Assembly: GCA_017656335.1 (NCBI GenBank)
Contig: JACDOA010000002.1
Span: 186,001-250,000, forward strand
Direction: 5' to 3'
Length of the DNA stretch: 64,000 bases
Source of the DNA: Thermosipho sp. (in: thermotogales)
Lineage (GTDB): Bacteria > Thermotogota > Thermotogae > Thermotogales > Fervidobacteriaceae
Both the position numbers and the translations under genes were made by a program. The notes under the pieces were generated by a model. It searched no databases and was not told the origin of the DNA. It saw only the letters and a program-made list of their open reading frames with translations. Below, piece by piece: positions 36,320 to 45,004 of the stretch; position 1 is the first letter of the stretch, and each line of letters starts with the position of its first letter.

Positions 36320-36946
36320 ATGAAAATTCTTGTAACGGGTTTTGAACCATTCGCAGGAGAAGTTATAAACTCTTCATTAGAGGCCATTCAGCTACTTCCA
36401 GATACAATTGAAAATGCACAAATTGTTAAAACTACCATACCCACTGTTTTTGGGAAAAGTATTGAAACTCTTAAAGAAATGCTCGAAAAAGAAAAACCAG
36501 ATGTAGTCATCTGTGTCGGCCAAGCAGGTGGAAGAGCAAAAATAACAATAGAAAGGGTTGCAATTAATATTGATGATGCATCAATTCCTGATAATGAAGG
36601 AAATTTACCTAAAGATCAGATTATTTTCAAAGATGGAGAAAATGCATATTTTTCAAATTTGCCAATTAAAAAAATTGTAGAAGCAATTAAAGAATGCAAA
36701 ATTCCTGCTTCAATTTCAAATTCCGCCGGCACATATGTTTGTAATCATTTAATGTATGGCCTTCTCTATTTCATTAATAAAAAATACAAAAACATTAGAG
36801 GAGGTTTTATTCATGTTCCTTATTTACCAGAACAAGTTCTAAACAAGAAAAATGTTCCAAGTATGTCTCTTGATAACATTGCTTTAGCTCTGAATTGTAC
36901 TATTAAAAAAATAATAGAAGAAAGCCATTTTGATAAATCACTTTGA
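36320..36946 (+). CDS. pcp: Pyroglutamyl-peptidase I
   Basis: A 208-residue cytoplasmic cysteine peptidase that removes N-terminal pyroglutamate. It begins V-T-G-F-E-P-F-A-G-E, the family signature. The catalytic Cys lies in S-N-S-A-G-T-Y-V-C-N-H near residue 142, the His in G-G-F-I-H-V-P-Y near 167, and the Glu in the I-T-I-E-R-V-A region near 78. Preceded by AGGAGGT. It runs into the transglutaminase-like gene, suggesting a shared role in peptide breakdown. Confidence 0.94.
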   Translation: MKILVTGFEPFAGEVINSSLEAIQLLPDTIENAQIVKTTIPTVFGKSIETLKEMLEKEKPDVVICVGQAGGRAKITIERVAINIDDASIPDNEGNLPKDQIIFKDGENAYFSNLPIKKIVEAIKECKIPASISNSAGTYVCNHLMYGLLYFINKKYKNIRGGFIHVPYLPEQVLNKKNVPSMSLDNIALALNCTIKKIIEESHFDKSL

Positions 36947-36965
36947 AAAGATTGGGGGGAAAATT

Positions 36966-38285
36966 ATGAAATTTTTGACAACACCACTTCCAAAAGATAT
37001 CGAGAAACTTCTAAATTTAGGAATGTTTAAACAGGCAAAAAAGGTGGTTTTAGAGAGATTTAAAAAACCTATTCCACAGACGTTGAAAGAACGCTTAAAA
37101 TTCGAACTATTTAAACTTGAACTTTTAGAAAAGACTTATCCATATAACGAAAAAGATGCTTTTAAACTTTTCAAACAACTATTCAAAAATGCAAAAAAAC
37201 AGGAGTTTGAAAGTCTTTTGGAAGATGGATTTCTCGATTTTCGTTTCATTAATGGTGAAAAAAGATTTCAAGAAAGATTTCATTATAACGTTGCCTTCTC
37301 TCTCAACGAGTATAAACAAAGACAAAAAGAAGATAAAAATAGGACCAAGCTGAGAAAATTAACCAATGATGCAATCAAAAGACTTATATCAACCAAAAAA
37401 GAAAAAACATATTCTGTAACCGCCAGAATTTCCATAAAAAGAAAAAAACCGAAAAACAAAGAAGTTTTTGTTTGGCTTCCCGTTCCTTTTGAAAAATTCC
37501 AACAAAGCTCAGTTAAAATAACTGATGCAAGCCATAACTATGTTTTATCTTCACCTAAAACCTTACAAAAAACTGTGCACATGAAAGGAAAAGACACTGA
37601 AACTTTTTGGGTAAAATTTAGCTACAATGTTTCTGAATGGATCGGAGAAAAGTCCAAATTTTTAAATCCTCCTAATAAATCAGATTTAGCTGAAAAGCCT
37701 CCACATGTTTTGTTTACCCCATATTTAAAAGAAGTACTTAAAAAAGCTCTAAAAGGAGTCGATACTACTAAAGATTACGAAGTAGCAAAAAGCATTTATA
37801 ATTATCTTACCCGCAACGTTTATTATTCTTACGTTCTTCCTTACGCACTTTATGATAACATTCCTGAATATGTCACAACAGTTTTTAGAGGAGATTGTGG
37901 TTTTTACGCAATAACATTCATTACGTTATGTAGATTAGCTGGTATACCAGCAAAATGGCAATCAGGCTGGTTCGCAACTCCTTTAGGTGCATCTCCGCAC
38001 GATTGGGCTTTAATTTATCTAAAAGATTTAGGTTGGATACCTGCTGATTTATCCTTTGGAGGAAGTAGAAGAAATAATGAGGAAATGAGAATGTTCTATT
38101 TTGGTAATTTAGATGGTTTTAGAATGTTTGCCAATCTTGATTTTCAAGTTAACTTTTCTCCAAAGAAAAAATACTACAGAAATGATCCATATGATAATCA
38201 GGTTGGTGAAATGGAAAGTAAAGATGGGTATATAATAGATACTGAATCAAAAATAGAAATTTTATCATTTGAAGAAATTGATTAA
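36966..38285 (+). CDS. Transglutaminase-like cysteine protein, cytoplasmic
   Basis: A 439-residue protein without signal peptide. The transglutaminase-like core is at ~280-375: G-D-C-G-F-Y-A-I-T-F with the catalytic Cys, then P-H-D-W-A-L-I-Y with His, then W-I-P-A-D with Asp. The N-terminal 150 residues are Lys-rich and helical; a beta domain follows (V-F-V-W-L-P-V-P-F). Such proteins usually act as peptidases or amidases on peptides. The frame is open from 36930, but the ATG at 36966 follows TTGGGGGG. Neighbours (pcp, dipeptide epimerase) suggest use of cell-wall or dietary peptides. Confidence 0.82.
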   Translation: MKFLTTPLPKDIEKLLNLGMFKQAKKVVLERFKKPIPQTLKERLKFELFKLELLEKTYPYNEKDAFKLFKQLFKNAKKQEFESLLEDGFLDFRFINGEKRFQERFHYNVAFSLNEYKQRQKEDKNRTKLRKLTNDAIKRLISTKKEKTYSVTARISIKRKKPKNKEVFVWLPVPFEKFQQSSVKITDASHNYVLSSPKTLQKTVHMKGKDTETFWVKFSYNVSEWIGEKSKFLNPPNKSDLAEKPPHVLFTPYLKEVLKKALKGVDTTKDYEVAKSIYNYLTRNVYYSYVLPYALYDNIPEYVTTVFRGDCGFYAITFITLCRLAGIPAKWQSGWFATPLGASPHDWALIYLKDLGWIPADLSFGGSRRNNEEMRMFYFGNLDGFRMFANLDFQVNFSPKKKYYRNDPYDNQVGEMESKDGYIIDTESKIEILSFEEID

Positions 38286-38299
38286 AAGGAGGTAAAAAT

Positions 38300-39331
38300 A
38301 TGGGAAAAATAAAATCTGTAAAATTTAAATTGAATGTATTTGAATATGAAAAACCCTTTCATATTACCAACAGTATCTCATCTCAAACAAGAAATATAGA
38401 AGTTTCAATTGAACTAGAAAACGGTATACACGGTTTCGGAGAAGCATCTCCTTCTTTTAGAGTTAATGGCGAAAAAGTCGAAGCTTTACTTTCACTTGAA
38501 CCTGTAATAAATGAAATGATAAAAGGATATGACGTCAAAAATTACAGACAAATTTTTGAAATTACTGATAAATTGTTTGCGTTTCCAAGTATTAAAGCAG
38601 CAGTTCAATATGCTACTTTAGATGCTTTATCTGAAGAAATAGGTTTGCCTGTTTATAAAATTTTAGGAGGTGCAAAAGAAAAAATAGAAACTGACAAAAC
38701 AGTTTCTATTGGCACGTTGGACGAAAGAGTAAATGATGCCAAAAAAATTTTTGATGAGGGATTTAGAGTTATAAAAATAAAGGTGGGAGAAAATTTAAAG
38801 GAAGATATAGAAGCACTTATTAGAATACACGAAACCACCAAAGGAGCAAAATACATTGTAGATGCCAATATGGGTTATACTCCAAAAGAAGCAGTTATGT
38901 TTGTAACCGAATTGTACAAAAAAGGTATTGATATTAGTATTTTTGAACAACCTGTAAAGATGCATGACATTGAAGGTTTAAAATTTGTTAGGTTTCATTC
39001 ACCTTTTCCAGTTGGAGCAGATGAAAGTGCAAAAACAAAATATGATGTTATGAAGTTAATAAAAGAAGAAGCAGTTGACTATATAAATATTAAGCTTATG
39101 AAAAGCGGAATTTCAGATGCCTTAGCTATTGTCGAAATGGTAAAAGCCGCTAATTTACATCTAATGATAGGGTGCATGGGAGAATCAAGTTTGGGTATAA
39201 ATCAAAGTGTTCATTTTGCTTTAGGAACCGGAGCTTTTGATTTCCACGATCTTGATAGTGCAATTATGATTAAAGAAAAAACATTTAGAGGAAAATATAA
39301 AACGGAAATTCCTTATCATTTTGCAATTTAA
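38300..39331 (+). CDS. Dipeptide epimerase (L-Ala-D/L-Glu epimerase type, enolase superfamily)
   Basis: A 343-residue enzyme of the muconate-lactonizing/enolase fold. The K-I-K-V-G motif near residue 160 carries the catalytic lysine pair, metal ligands appear in V-D-A-N-M-G-Y (about 190), F-E-Q-P-V (about 216) and G-A-D-E-S (about 241), and K-L-M-K-S-G holds the second lysine. The C-terminal D-x-D motif of dipeptide epimerases is seen as H-D-L-D-S-A. These enzymes epimerise L-Ala-D-Glu from peptidoglycan so that peptidases can cleave it. The RBS is AAGGAGGT, and a strong terminator follows. Confidence 0.9.
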   Translation: MGKIKSVKFKLNVFEYEKPFHITNSISSQTRNIEVSIELENGIHGFGEASPSFRVNGEKVEALLSLEPVINEMIKGYDVKNYRQIFEITDKLFAFPSIKAAVQYATLDALSEEIGLPVYKILGGAKEKIETDKTVSIGTLDERVNDAKKIFDEGFRVIKIKVGENLKEDIEALIRIHETTKGAKYIVDANMGYTPKEAVMFVTELYKKGIDISIFEQPVKMHDIEGLKFVRFHSPFPVGADESAKTKYDVMKLIKEEAVDYINIKLMKSGISDALAIVEMVKAANLHLMIGCMGESSLGINQSVHFALGTGAFDFHDLDSAIMIKEKTFRGKYKTEIPYHFAI

Positions 39332-39335
39332 CAAA

Positions 39336-39359
39336 ACCCCATCTCAATTGAGATGGGGT
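39336..39359 (+). terminator. Rho-independent terminator of the pcp-epimerase cluster
   Basis: A 24-base perfect palindrome (ACCCCATCTCAA with TTGAGATGGGGT) followed by CTTTCTTT. It begins 5 bases after the epimerase stop. Confidence 0.88.
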
Positions 39360-39432
39360 CTTTCTTTACATAACTTTTATATTCAAATTTTTAAATTATA
39401 TTTCCACATTCCCGTGGCATGTTCACATTAAA

Positions 39433-39897
39433 TTATCCTAATAAAACTTCTTCAATTTCTTTATATGGTGGTTCTTTTCCAGGATCATCAGACACCCAGC
39501 TATAAATAATCTTTCCTTCTTCATCAATTACATAAACTGCTCGTTTAGAAACTACAAAATTCTCAATTCCAAGAAATTCTTCATGGACTCCTCCATATTT
39601 TCTTGAAACATTTCCTCCAAAATCAGAAAGAAGTTCAAAATTTAGTCTATTTTTTTCTGCAAATGCTTTATTTGCAAAAGGCGAATCAACACTTATTCCA
39701 AAAACTTTTGTTGATAAGTTATTGAATTTTGCCATGATATCTCTAAATGTACATAACTCTTTTTCACAAACACTTGTAAAAGCTCCAGGATAAAATGCTA
39801 AAGCTATTTTTTGTCCAATTAACGAAGAAAGTCTTATTTTTTCAAGCTTTTTGTTCACAAGTTCAAAATCAATATATAAATTTCCTTTTTCTAACAT
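39433..39897 (-). CDS. Peroxiredoxin (Bcp/AhpC-TSA family)
   Basis: A 154-residue thiol peroxidase. The peroxidatic Cys is in F-Y-P-G-A-F-T-S-V-C-E-K-E-L-C; the second Cys five residues on is the resolving Cys position of many Bcp (PrxQ) proteins. It reduces peroxides at the expense of thioredoxin or a similar donor, useful to an anaerobe meeting oxygen. The RBS is AAGGGGCGAG. An inverted repeat lies just upstream. Confidence 0.9.
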   Translation of the reverse strand: MLEKGNLYIDFELVNKKLEKIRLSSLIGQKIALAFYPGAFTSVCEKELCTFRDIMAKFNNLSTKVFGISVDSPFANKAFAEKNRLNFELLSDFGGNVSRKYGGVHEEFLGIENFVVSKRAVYVIDEEGKIIYSWVSDDPGKEPPYKEIEEVLLG

Positions 39898-39909
39898 AAT
39901 CTCGCCCCT

Positions 39910-39929
39910 TAATTAGTTATACCTAATTA
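39910..39929 (-). promoter_or_regulatory. Inverted repeat upstream of the peroxiredoxin gene
   Basis: TAATTAG and CTAATTA form perfect 7-bp arms around TTATAC, 12 bases ahead of the start codon and touching the RBS. It could be an operator for an oxidative-stress regulator. It is not a clear match to the PerR box, and AT-rich DNA produces such repeats easily. Confidence 0.35.
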
Positions 39930-40004
39930 TACCATATAATTCAAAAAACAAAAATTCATATAGTGTTATAATATTATTGATATGAAAAAATTTGCGGAGG
40001 TGAA

Positions 40005-41735
40005 ATGATGAATGATTATATGAAAGAATATAAAGCCTGGCTTGAAAGCCCCTATATTGATGAAGAAACAAAAAAAGAGCTTTTATCAATTAAAGAAAAC
40101 AAAGAAGAAATCAAAGAAAGATTTTTTAAAGATCTTGAATTTGGAACAGCTGGTTTAAGAGGAAAAATAGGAGCAGGAACTAATAGAATGAATAAATATA
40201 TCGTTGCAAGGGTTACCCAAGCTCTTGCAGACTTTATTAATTCCAAAGGAGAAGAAAGGGCACAAAGAGGAGTTGTGATTGCATATGATGTAAGGCATTT
40301 TTCAAAAGACTTTGCAAGAATAACAGCTGAGGTTTTGGCAGGCAATGGTATCAAAGTTTACATATTCGACGATATTCGACCAACCCCTATGCTTTCTTTT
40401 GCCGTTAGACATTTGAATGCAACTGCAGGTATAGTTATTACAGCAAGTCATAATCCGCCTGAATATAATGGATATAAAGTATATTGGGAAGAAGGCTCAC
40501 AAATTCTGGATGATGTTGCTATTCCTGTTCAAAAAAATATTAAAAAAATAAAAGACTTTGGAGTTATCAAAAAAATTTCTTTTGACGAGGGAATATCAAA
40601 AAATCTTATTGAGATAATTGGAAAAGAAGTTGATAACGTCTACTATGAAAATGTTTTAAGTCTGGCTTTAAATGACGAAATTGATAAAAACATAAAAATA
40701 GTGTATACCCCTTTAAATGGAACAGGAAACATACATGTAAGACACATTTTAAAAGAAAGAGGATTCAACAATGTCTATGTTGTTAAAGAACAAGAACTTC
40801 CTGATCCCAATTTTTCAACTGTTGGATATCCAAATCCAGAAGATATCAAAGCGTTCAAGTTAGCACTTGAACTTGCAAGAGAAAAAGACGCGGACATTGC
40901 TCTTGCAACCGATCCTGATTGTGATAGGCTTGCTGTAATGGTAAAACACAATGGAGAATATGTTGCACTTAACGGGAACCAAACAGGAGCCATCTTGATC
41001 CAATATCTTTTATCACAAAGATATGAAAAGAAACTTTTATCAGACAAAAGTATGATAATAAAATCTATAGTTACAGGTAACTTGGGGAAAATGATTGCAG
41101 ATGAATATAAAGTATATACATTTGAAACACTTACTGGCTTTAAAAATATTTGTGGGCTTGAAAACAAACTTGAAAAAGAGGGTTATCAATTTGAATTTGG
41201 TTATGAAGAAAGTATAGGGTTTGTAACTGGAAACTTTGTAAGGGATAAAGATGGTGTGATCTCTGCTATGATTGTCTCAGAAGCAGCAGGTTTTTATAAA
41301 AAAGAAGGCAAAACTCTCGTTGATGTTTTAAACGAAATATACGAAAAATACGGCTATTATCTTGAAAATAATTTCTCCCTTATTTACGAAGGAATTGAGG
41401 GACTTGAAAAAATATCTACTATAATGAACCATTATAGAAATAATTTTCCTAAAAAAATCGGAAATTTACAGCTTGTTAAATACATTGATTATCTTGAAGG
41501 AAATGAATACGATCAAAGTGGAAATATTATAGGAAAAGTTAACAGAGAACACATACCTACATCTAACGTTTTAAGATTTTTCTTTGATGATGGAAGCTGG
41601 TATGCTTTAAGACCTTCTGGAACTGAACCTAAACTGAAGGTATACATTTATTCTTTTGCAAAAACTAGAGAAGAATCTGAAGAAAAATTAAAATTAATCG
41701 AGAAAACTTTTAGAAATATTGTTGAAAGCATCTAA
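40005..41735 (+). CDS. Phosphoglucomutase/phosphomannomutase
   Basis: A 576-residue alpha-D-phosphohexomutase of the long PGM2-like type. Motifs: F-G-T-A-G-L-R-G near residue 45, the active-site serine loop T-A-S-H-N-P-P near 147, the metal loop D-P-D-C-D-R near 306, the sugar-binding G-Y-E-E-S-I-G near 403 and the phosphate-binding R-P-S-G-T-E-P-K near 541. It interconverts hexose 1- and 6-phosphates and would channel glucose 1-phosphate or mannose 1-phosphate from the phosphorylases here into glycolysis. The first of two adjacent ATGs is used. A decayed second copy lies near 34.3-34.7 kb. Confidence 0.93.
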   Translation: MMNDYMKEYKAWLESPYIDEETKKELLSIKENKEEIKERFFKDLEFGTAGLRGKIGAGTNRMNKYIVARVTQALADFINSKGEERAQRGVVIAYDVRHFSKDFARITAEVLAGNGIKVYIFDDIRPTPMLSFAVRHLNATAGIVITASHNPPEYNGYKVYWEEGSQILDDVAIPVQKNIKKIKDFGVIKKISFDEGISKNLIEIIGKEVDNVYYENVLSLALNDEIDKNIKIVYTPLNGTGNIHVRHILKERGFNNVYVVKEQELPDPNFSTVGYPNPEDIKAFKLALELAREKDADIALATDPDCDRLAVMVKHNGEYVALNGNQTGAILIQYLLSQRYEKKLLSDKSMIIKSIVTGNLGKMIADEYKVYTFETLTGFKNICGLENKLEKEGYQFEFGYEESIGFVTGNFVRDKDGVISAMIVSEAAGFYKKEGKTLVDVLNEIYEKYGYYLENNFSLIYEGIEGLEKISTIMNHYRNNFPKKIGNLQLVKYIDYLEGNEYDQSGNIIGKVNREHIPTSNVLRFFFDDGSWYALRPSGTEPKLKVYIYSFAKTREESEEKLKLIEKTFRNIVESI

Positions 41736-41754
41736 AAACTTTAGGGTGATTAAT

Positions 41755-42813
41755 TTGATTTTTGAAAACGTATTACTTGTAAATCCCACAGAAAAAGAAT
41801 TTGTTTGTGATATTGAAATTGAAAATGGAACGATTATAAATATAAAAAAGAAAGATGCTTCTTGGAAGTATATATTATTTCCTGGTTTTGTTGATACACA
41901 CACCCATGGTTATATGGGTATTGACTGTATGTCCGCATCAAGCAAGGATTTTGAAAACTGGGCAAGTTTGTTGGAAAAAGAAGGAGTAACTTATCTTTTT
42001 CCAACTACAGTTTCTGCATCAAAAACTTCTATCGAAAAAGTGTTAGAAGAATTTAATAAGGCAAAACACCCTTCTCTTTCAGGTATTCATCTTGAAGGAC
42101 CATTTGTTAATAAAGAAAAAGCAGGAGCACAAAACAAAGAATTTATAACTTCTTTTTCACAAGAAAAATTACCCAAAAACCTAGATAACGTGAAAATTAT
42201 TACTGCTGCTCCAGAAATAGAAGGCTTTGAAAAATTGTATTCAATTTCTTCAAGCAAAAAAATTAAAATTTCAATTGGTCATTCTGATGCAAAATTTTCC
42301 GACTATAGCTTCTGGTACAGAAAAGGAATTAATAGAATAACTCACCTTCCAAACGCCTTGAGACCCCTTCATCACAGGGAAGTTGGGGCTGTTGGAGCAG
42401 CTGTTTTACTTGGTTTTTATGTCGAATTAATTGTTGATGGTATACATCTTTCGCCTGAATTTGTTAAATTTGTTTATAAAACTATAGGCCCATCAAGAAT
42501 AATTCTTATAACAGATAGTATATCTGCTACTGGCCTTGGAGATGGAAAATATGATCTCTATGGACTTGAAGTTTATGTCAAAAACAACGTGGCTAGACTT
42601 TCAAATGGAAATTTAGCAGGAAGTACCTTAACCTTTTCAAATGCGGTTAAAAATTTCGCTAAAATTACAGGTTGTAGTTTGCATGAACTTTCCCTTGTAA
42701 CTTCATATAATGCCCTCAAAAACCTTGGCAATGAAATTAAAATCCAGCCCGGTGAAAGAACAAAGTTTGTTTTGGTTGATCAAGATTTGAATATAATAAA
42801 AACAATAATATAA
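41755..42813 (+). CDS. nagA: N-acetylglucosamine-6-phosphate deacetylase
   Basis: A 352-residue amidohydrolase. Metal and substrate motifs include P-G-F-V-D-T-H-T-H-G near residue 48, H-L-E-G-P-F near 117, G-H-S-D-A near 185, H-L-P-N-A-L-R-P-L-H-H-R near 205 and T-D-S-I-S-A near 260. It deacetylates GlcNAc-6-phosphate from wall recycling or chitin. The frame is open from 41719 inside the mutase gene, but the TTG at 41755, preceded by AGGGTGA, matches the N-terminus M-I-x-E-x-V-L-x-V of Thermotoga NagA as I recall it. Confidence 0.93.
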   Translation: MIFENVLLVNPTEKEFVCDIEIENGTIINIKKKDASWKYILFPGFVDTHTHGYMGIDCMSASSKDFENWASLLEKEGVTYLFPTTVSASKTSIEKVLEEFNKAKHPSLSGIHLEGPFVNKEKAGAQNKEFITSFSQEKLPKNLDNVKIITAAPEIEGFEKLYSISSSKKIKISIGHSDAKFSDYSFWYRKGINRITHLPNALRPLHHREVGAVGAAVLLGFYVELIVDGIHLSPEFVKFVYKTIGPSRIILITDSISATGLGDGKYDLYGLEVYVKNNVARLSNGNLAGSTLTFSNAVKNFAKITGCSLHELSLVTSYNALKNLGNEIKIQPGERTKFVLVDQDLNIIKTII

Positions 42814-42833
42814 GGGGCTTTAAAGCCCCTTAT
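42810..42833. terminator. Bidirectional terminator shared by nagA and the GH3 gene
   Basis: A 24-base perfect palindrome ATAAGGGGCTTT/AAAGCCCCTTAT that overlaps both stop codons. It is flanked by A- and T-rich tracts on both sides, though no long T run follows, and it closes the 21-kb minus-strand operon. Confidence 0.85.
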
Positions 42834-44989
42834 ATTTCAAATTCTTTTTCTTCTAAATATATTTTACCTTCCAGCCTTATATCCCTCGATGAAGCTCCGA
42901 CTCTAATATAATAATCTCCTTCTTCAAGAATCCATTTGTTTTTACAAAAACTTGTTAAATCTTTTAATTTGATTAAGAGAGATACTCTTTCACTTTCGTT
43001 TGGTTTTAAAAGTTTTGTTTTATAAAATCCTTTTAGTTCGTGATATGGCTTATCTATTTTTCCTTTTGGAGCTTTTACATAAACTTGAGCAATTTCTTTT
43101 CCTTCAACTTTTCCAATATTTTTAATTTCAAAACTAACTTCAATATTTTCTCCATTTTTACTAATACTTAAATCTTTATATTCAAAATTGGTATATGAAA
43201 GACCATATCCAAATTCAAACAACGGTTCTACCTGGAATGTATCATAATATCTATATCCAACATAAATATCTTCTTCATATATTACCTCTGTCGGATTTTC
43301 CTTGGGTGCACCGGGAAATGATTTTGAGGGAATATCTTTATAATCTTTTGGAAAAGTTGTTGGTAATTTTCCAGAAGGATTTACATTCCCCATACAAACA
43401 TCGGCAACTACTCTTCCTGCTTCCTGCCCAGGTTGCCATACAAGTAATAAACCATCGACCAGATCAATCCAACTTGCTATTTCTATTGGGCCACCAATGT
43501 TTAATAATACAATTACTTTTTTACCTTTTTCTCTGAATTTTCTAGAAATATCTTCGATGAGCTTCCTTTCATCGTCGCTCAAATAAAAATCTCCCTTAAC
43601 TGCTTTTCTATCAACAAATTCACCAGAAATTCTACTAATTACGATAATTGCTAAATCGTTTTTTTCAGAAGCCTCGTCAATAGTTTTTTCAGCCAGAATA
43701 TCTTCAGGTAATTTCGGAGGAATTTTTAGGTTAAATTCATTAACATATGCTGGCTTGTATTGTCCATTTCTTAATTCCCTTACTTTTTCACGATAAAATT
43801 CCCCAAGATTTTCATCAACTTTAACGCCCTTTTCTTTAAATCCATCAAAAATATTTATTGTATATCTTGGATGGGTATCTCCGCTTCCAAATCCTCCTTT
43901 TACTGTTTCAATCTGTCCAGTTCCAAAAATTGCAACTTTTGCAACTTTTGTAAACGGAAGAACGTTTTCATTTTTCAAGAGAACTATACCTTCAGATGCA
44001 GCCTTATAGGAAACTTCTGCATGCTTTTCAAAATCAGGATTGTTAGAATATTTATAGCCCTTAAACGATGGAGTTTTAACCAAAACATTCAATATTGTTC
44101 TAACCCTTTCGTTTAAAATCTCATCAGTAATTTCTCCTTTTTCATATGCCTCTTTTAGCTCTTCTATTTCATCTCTTCTGTTTTTAAATACATTATAAGT
44201 TTTTCCGGGCATTATTAAATCATTTCCTGCTTTAATCTGTTCAACTGGGTTGTCTCCAGCAAACCAATCGCTCATCACAAAACCTTCAAATCCCCATTCT
44301 TCCCTTAAAACTTTGGTTAATAACCACTTATTTTGAGAACAGTACTTTCCATTCAATTTATTGTATGCACTCATAACTGTCCATGGTTTTGCATTTTTTA
44401 CTACAATTTCAAAACCCTTTAAATAAATTTCTCTTAAAGCTCGTTCAGAGACAATTGTATCTATAAACATTCTATTTGTTTCTTGATTATTTGCAGCAAA
44501 ATGTTTTAAACTTGTTCCAACTCCTTCAGATTGAACACCTTCAACAAAACAAGAAGCAAGTTCTCCTGTCAGAACAGGATCCTCGGAATAATATTCAAAA
44601 TTTCTTCCACACAAAGGATTTCTGTGAATATTAATTGCAGGAGCAAGTAAAAAATCGACACCATATTCTTTTGTTTCATTTCCCATAGCTTTGCCTACTT
44701 CAAATAAAATTTCTCTGTTCCATGTAGAAGCAAGCATTGAAGCTATCGGAAATGCGGTAGCATGATACTTTTTCTCTTCATTTGGTCTTTCGGGATTGAT
44801 TCTTAATCCTGCAGGGCCATCTGCATGAACCGTTGCTGGAACATTCAATCTTTCAATTGGGTGTGTTTCTCCAGCTGCGCCAGGAACTATAGAAGGTTCA
44901 TTTCCAAACATCCCAGGTAATCCAACGCCCACAACTAATTTAATTTTTTCTTCTACCGTCATCTGAGAAATTATTTTTTCAACATCCAT
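42830..44989 (-). CDS. bglB: GH3 beta-glucosidase (Bgl3B type), cytoplasmic
   Basis: A 719-residue GH3 enzyme without signal peptide. The catalytic nucleophile is the Asp in G-F-V-M-S-D-W-F near residue 241; K-H-F-A-A-N-N-Q-E-T-N-R near 163 is the substrate-binding loop. The alpha/beta sandwich and the C-terminal fibronectin-like domain are present. From memory it closely resembles Thermotoga neapolitana Bgl3B. It releases glucose from beta-linked glucooligosaccharides. It is the last gene of the operon, 15 bases after the GH2 gene. Confidence 0.93.
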   Translation of the reverse strand: MDVEKIISQMTVEEKIKLVVGVGLPGMFGNEPSIVPGAAGETHPIERLNVPATVHADGPAGLRINPERPNEEKKYHATAFPIASMLASTWNREILFEVGKAMGNETKEYGVDFLLAPAINIHRNPLCGRNFEYYSEDPVLTGELASCFVEGVQSEGVGTSLKHFAANNQETNRMFIDTIVSERALREIYLKGFEIVVKNAKPWTVMSAYNKLNGKYCSQNKWLLTKVLREEWGFEGFVMSDWFAGDNPVEQIKAGNDLIMPGKTYNVFKNRRDEIEELKEAYEKGEITDEILNERVRTILNVLVKTPSFKGYKYSNNPDFEKHAEVSYKAASEGIVLLKNENVLPFTKVAKVAIFGTGQIETVKGGFGSGDTHPRYTINIFDGFKEKGVKVDENLGEFYREKVRELRNGQYKPAYVNEFNLKIPPKLPEDILAEKTIDEASEKNDLAIIVISRISGEFVDRKAVKGDFYLSDDERKLIEDISRKFREKGKKVIVLLNIGGPIEIASWIDLVDGLLLVWQPGQEAGRVVADVCMGNVNPSGKLPTTFPKDYKDIPSKSFPGAPKENPTEVIYEEDIYVGYRYYDTFQVEPLFEFGYGLSYTNFEYKDLSISKNGENIEVSFEIKNIGKVEGKEIAQVYVKAPKGKIDKPYHELKGFYKTKLLKPNESERVSLLIKLKDLTSFCKNKWILEEGDYYIRVGASSRDIRLEGKIYLEEKEFEI

Positions 44990-45004
44990 TTTACTTTTCC
45001 TCCT

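Noticed and set aside
41694-41903. Minus-strand frame over the mutase-nagA junction
   Set aside because: It is antisense to two well-supported genes and lacks a ribosome site and family resemblance.
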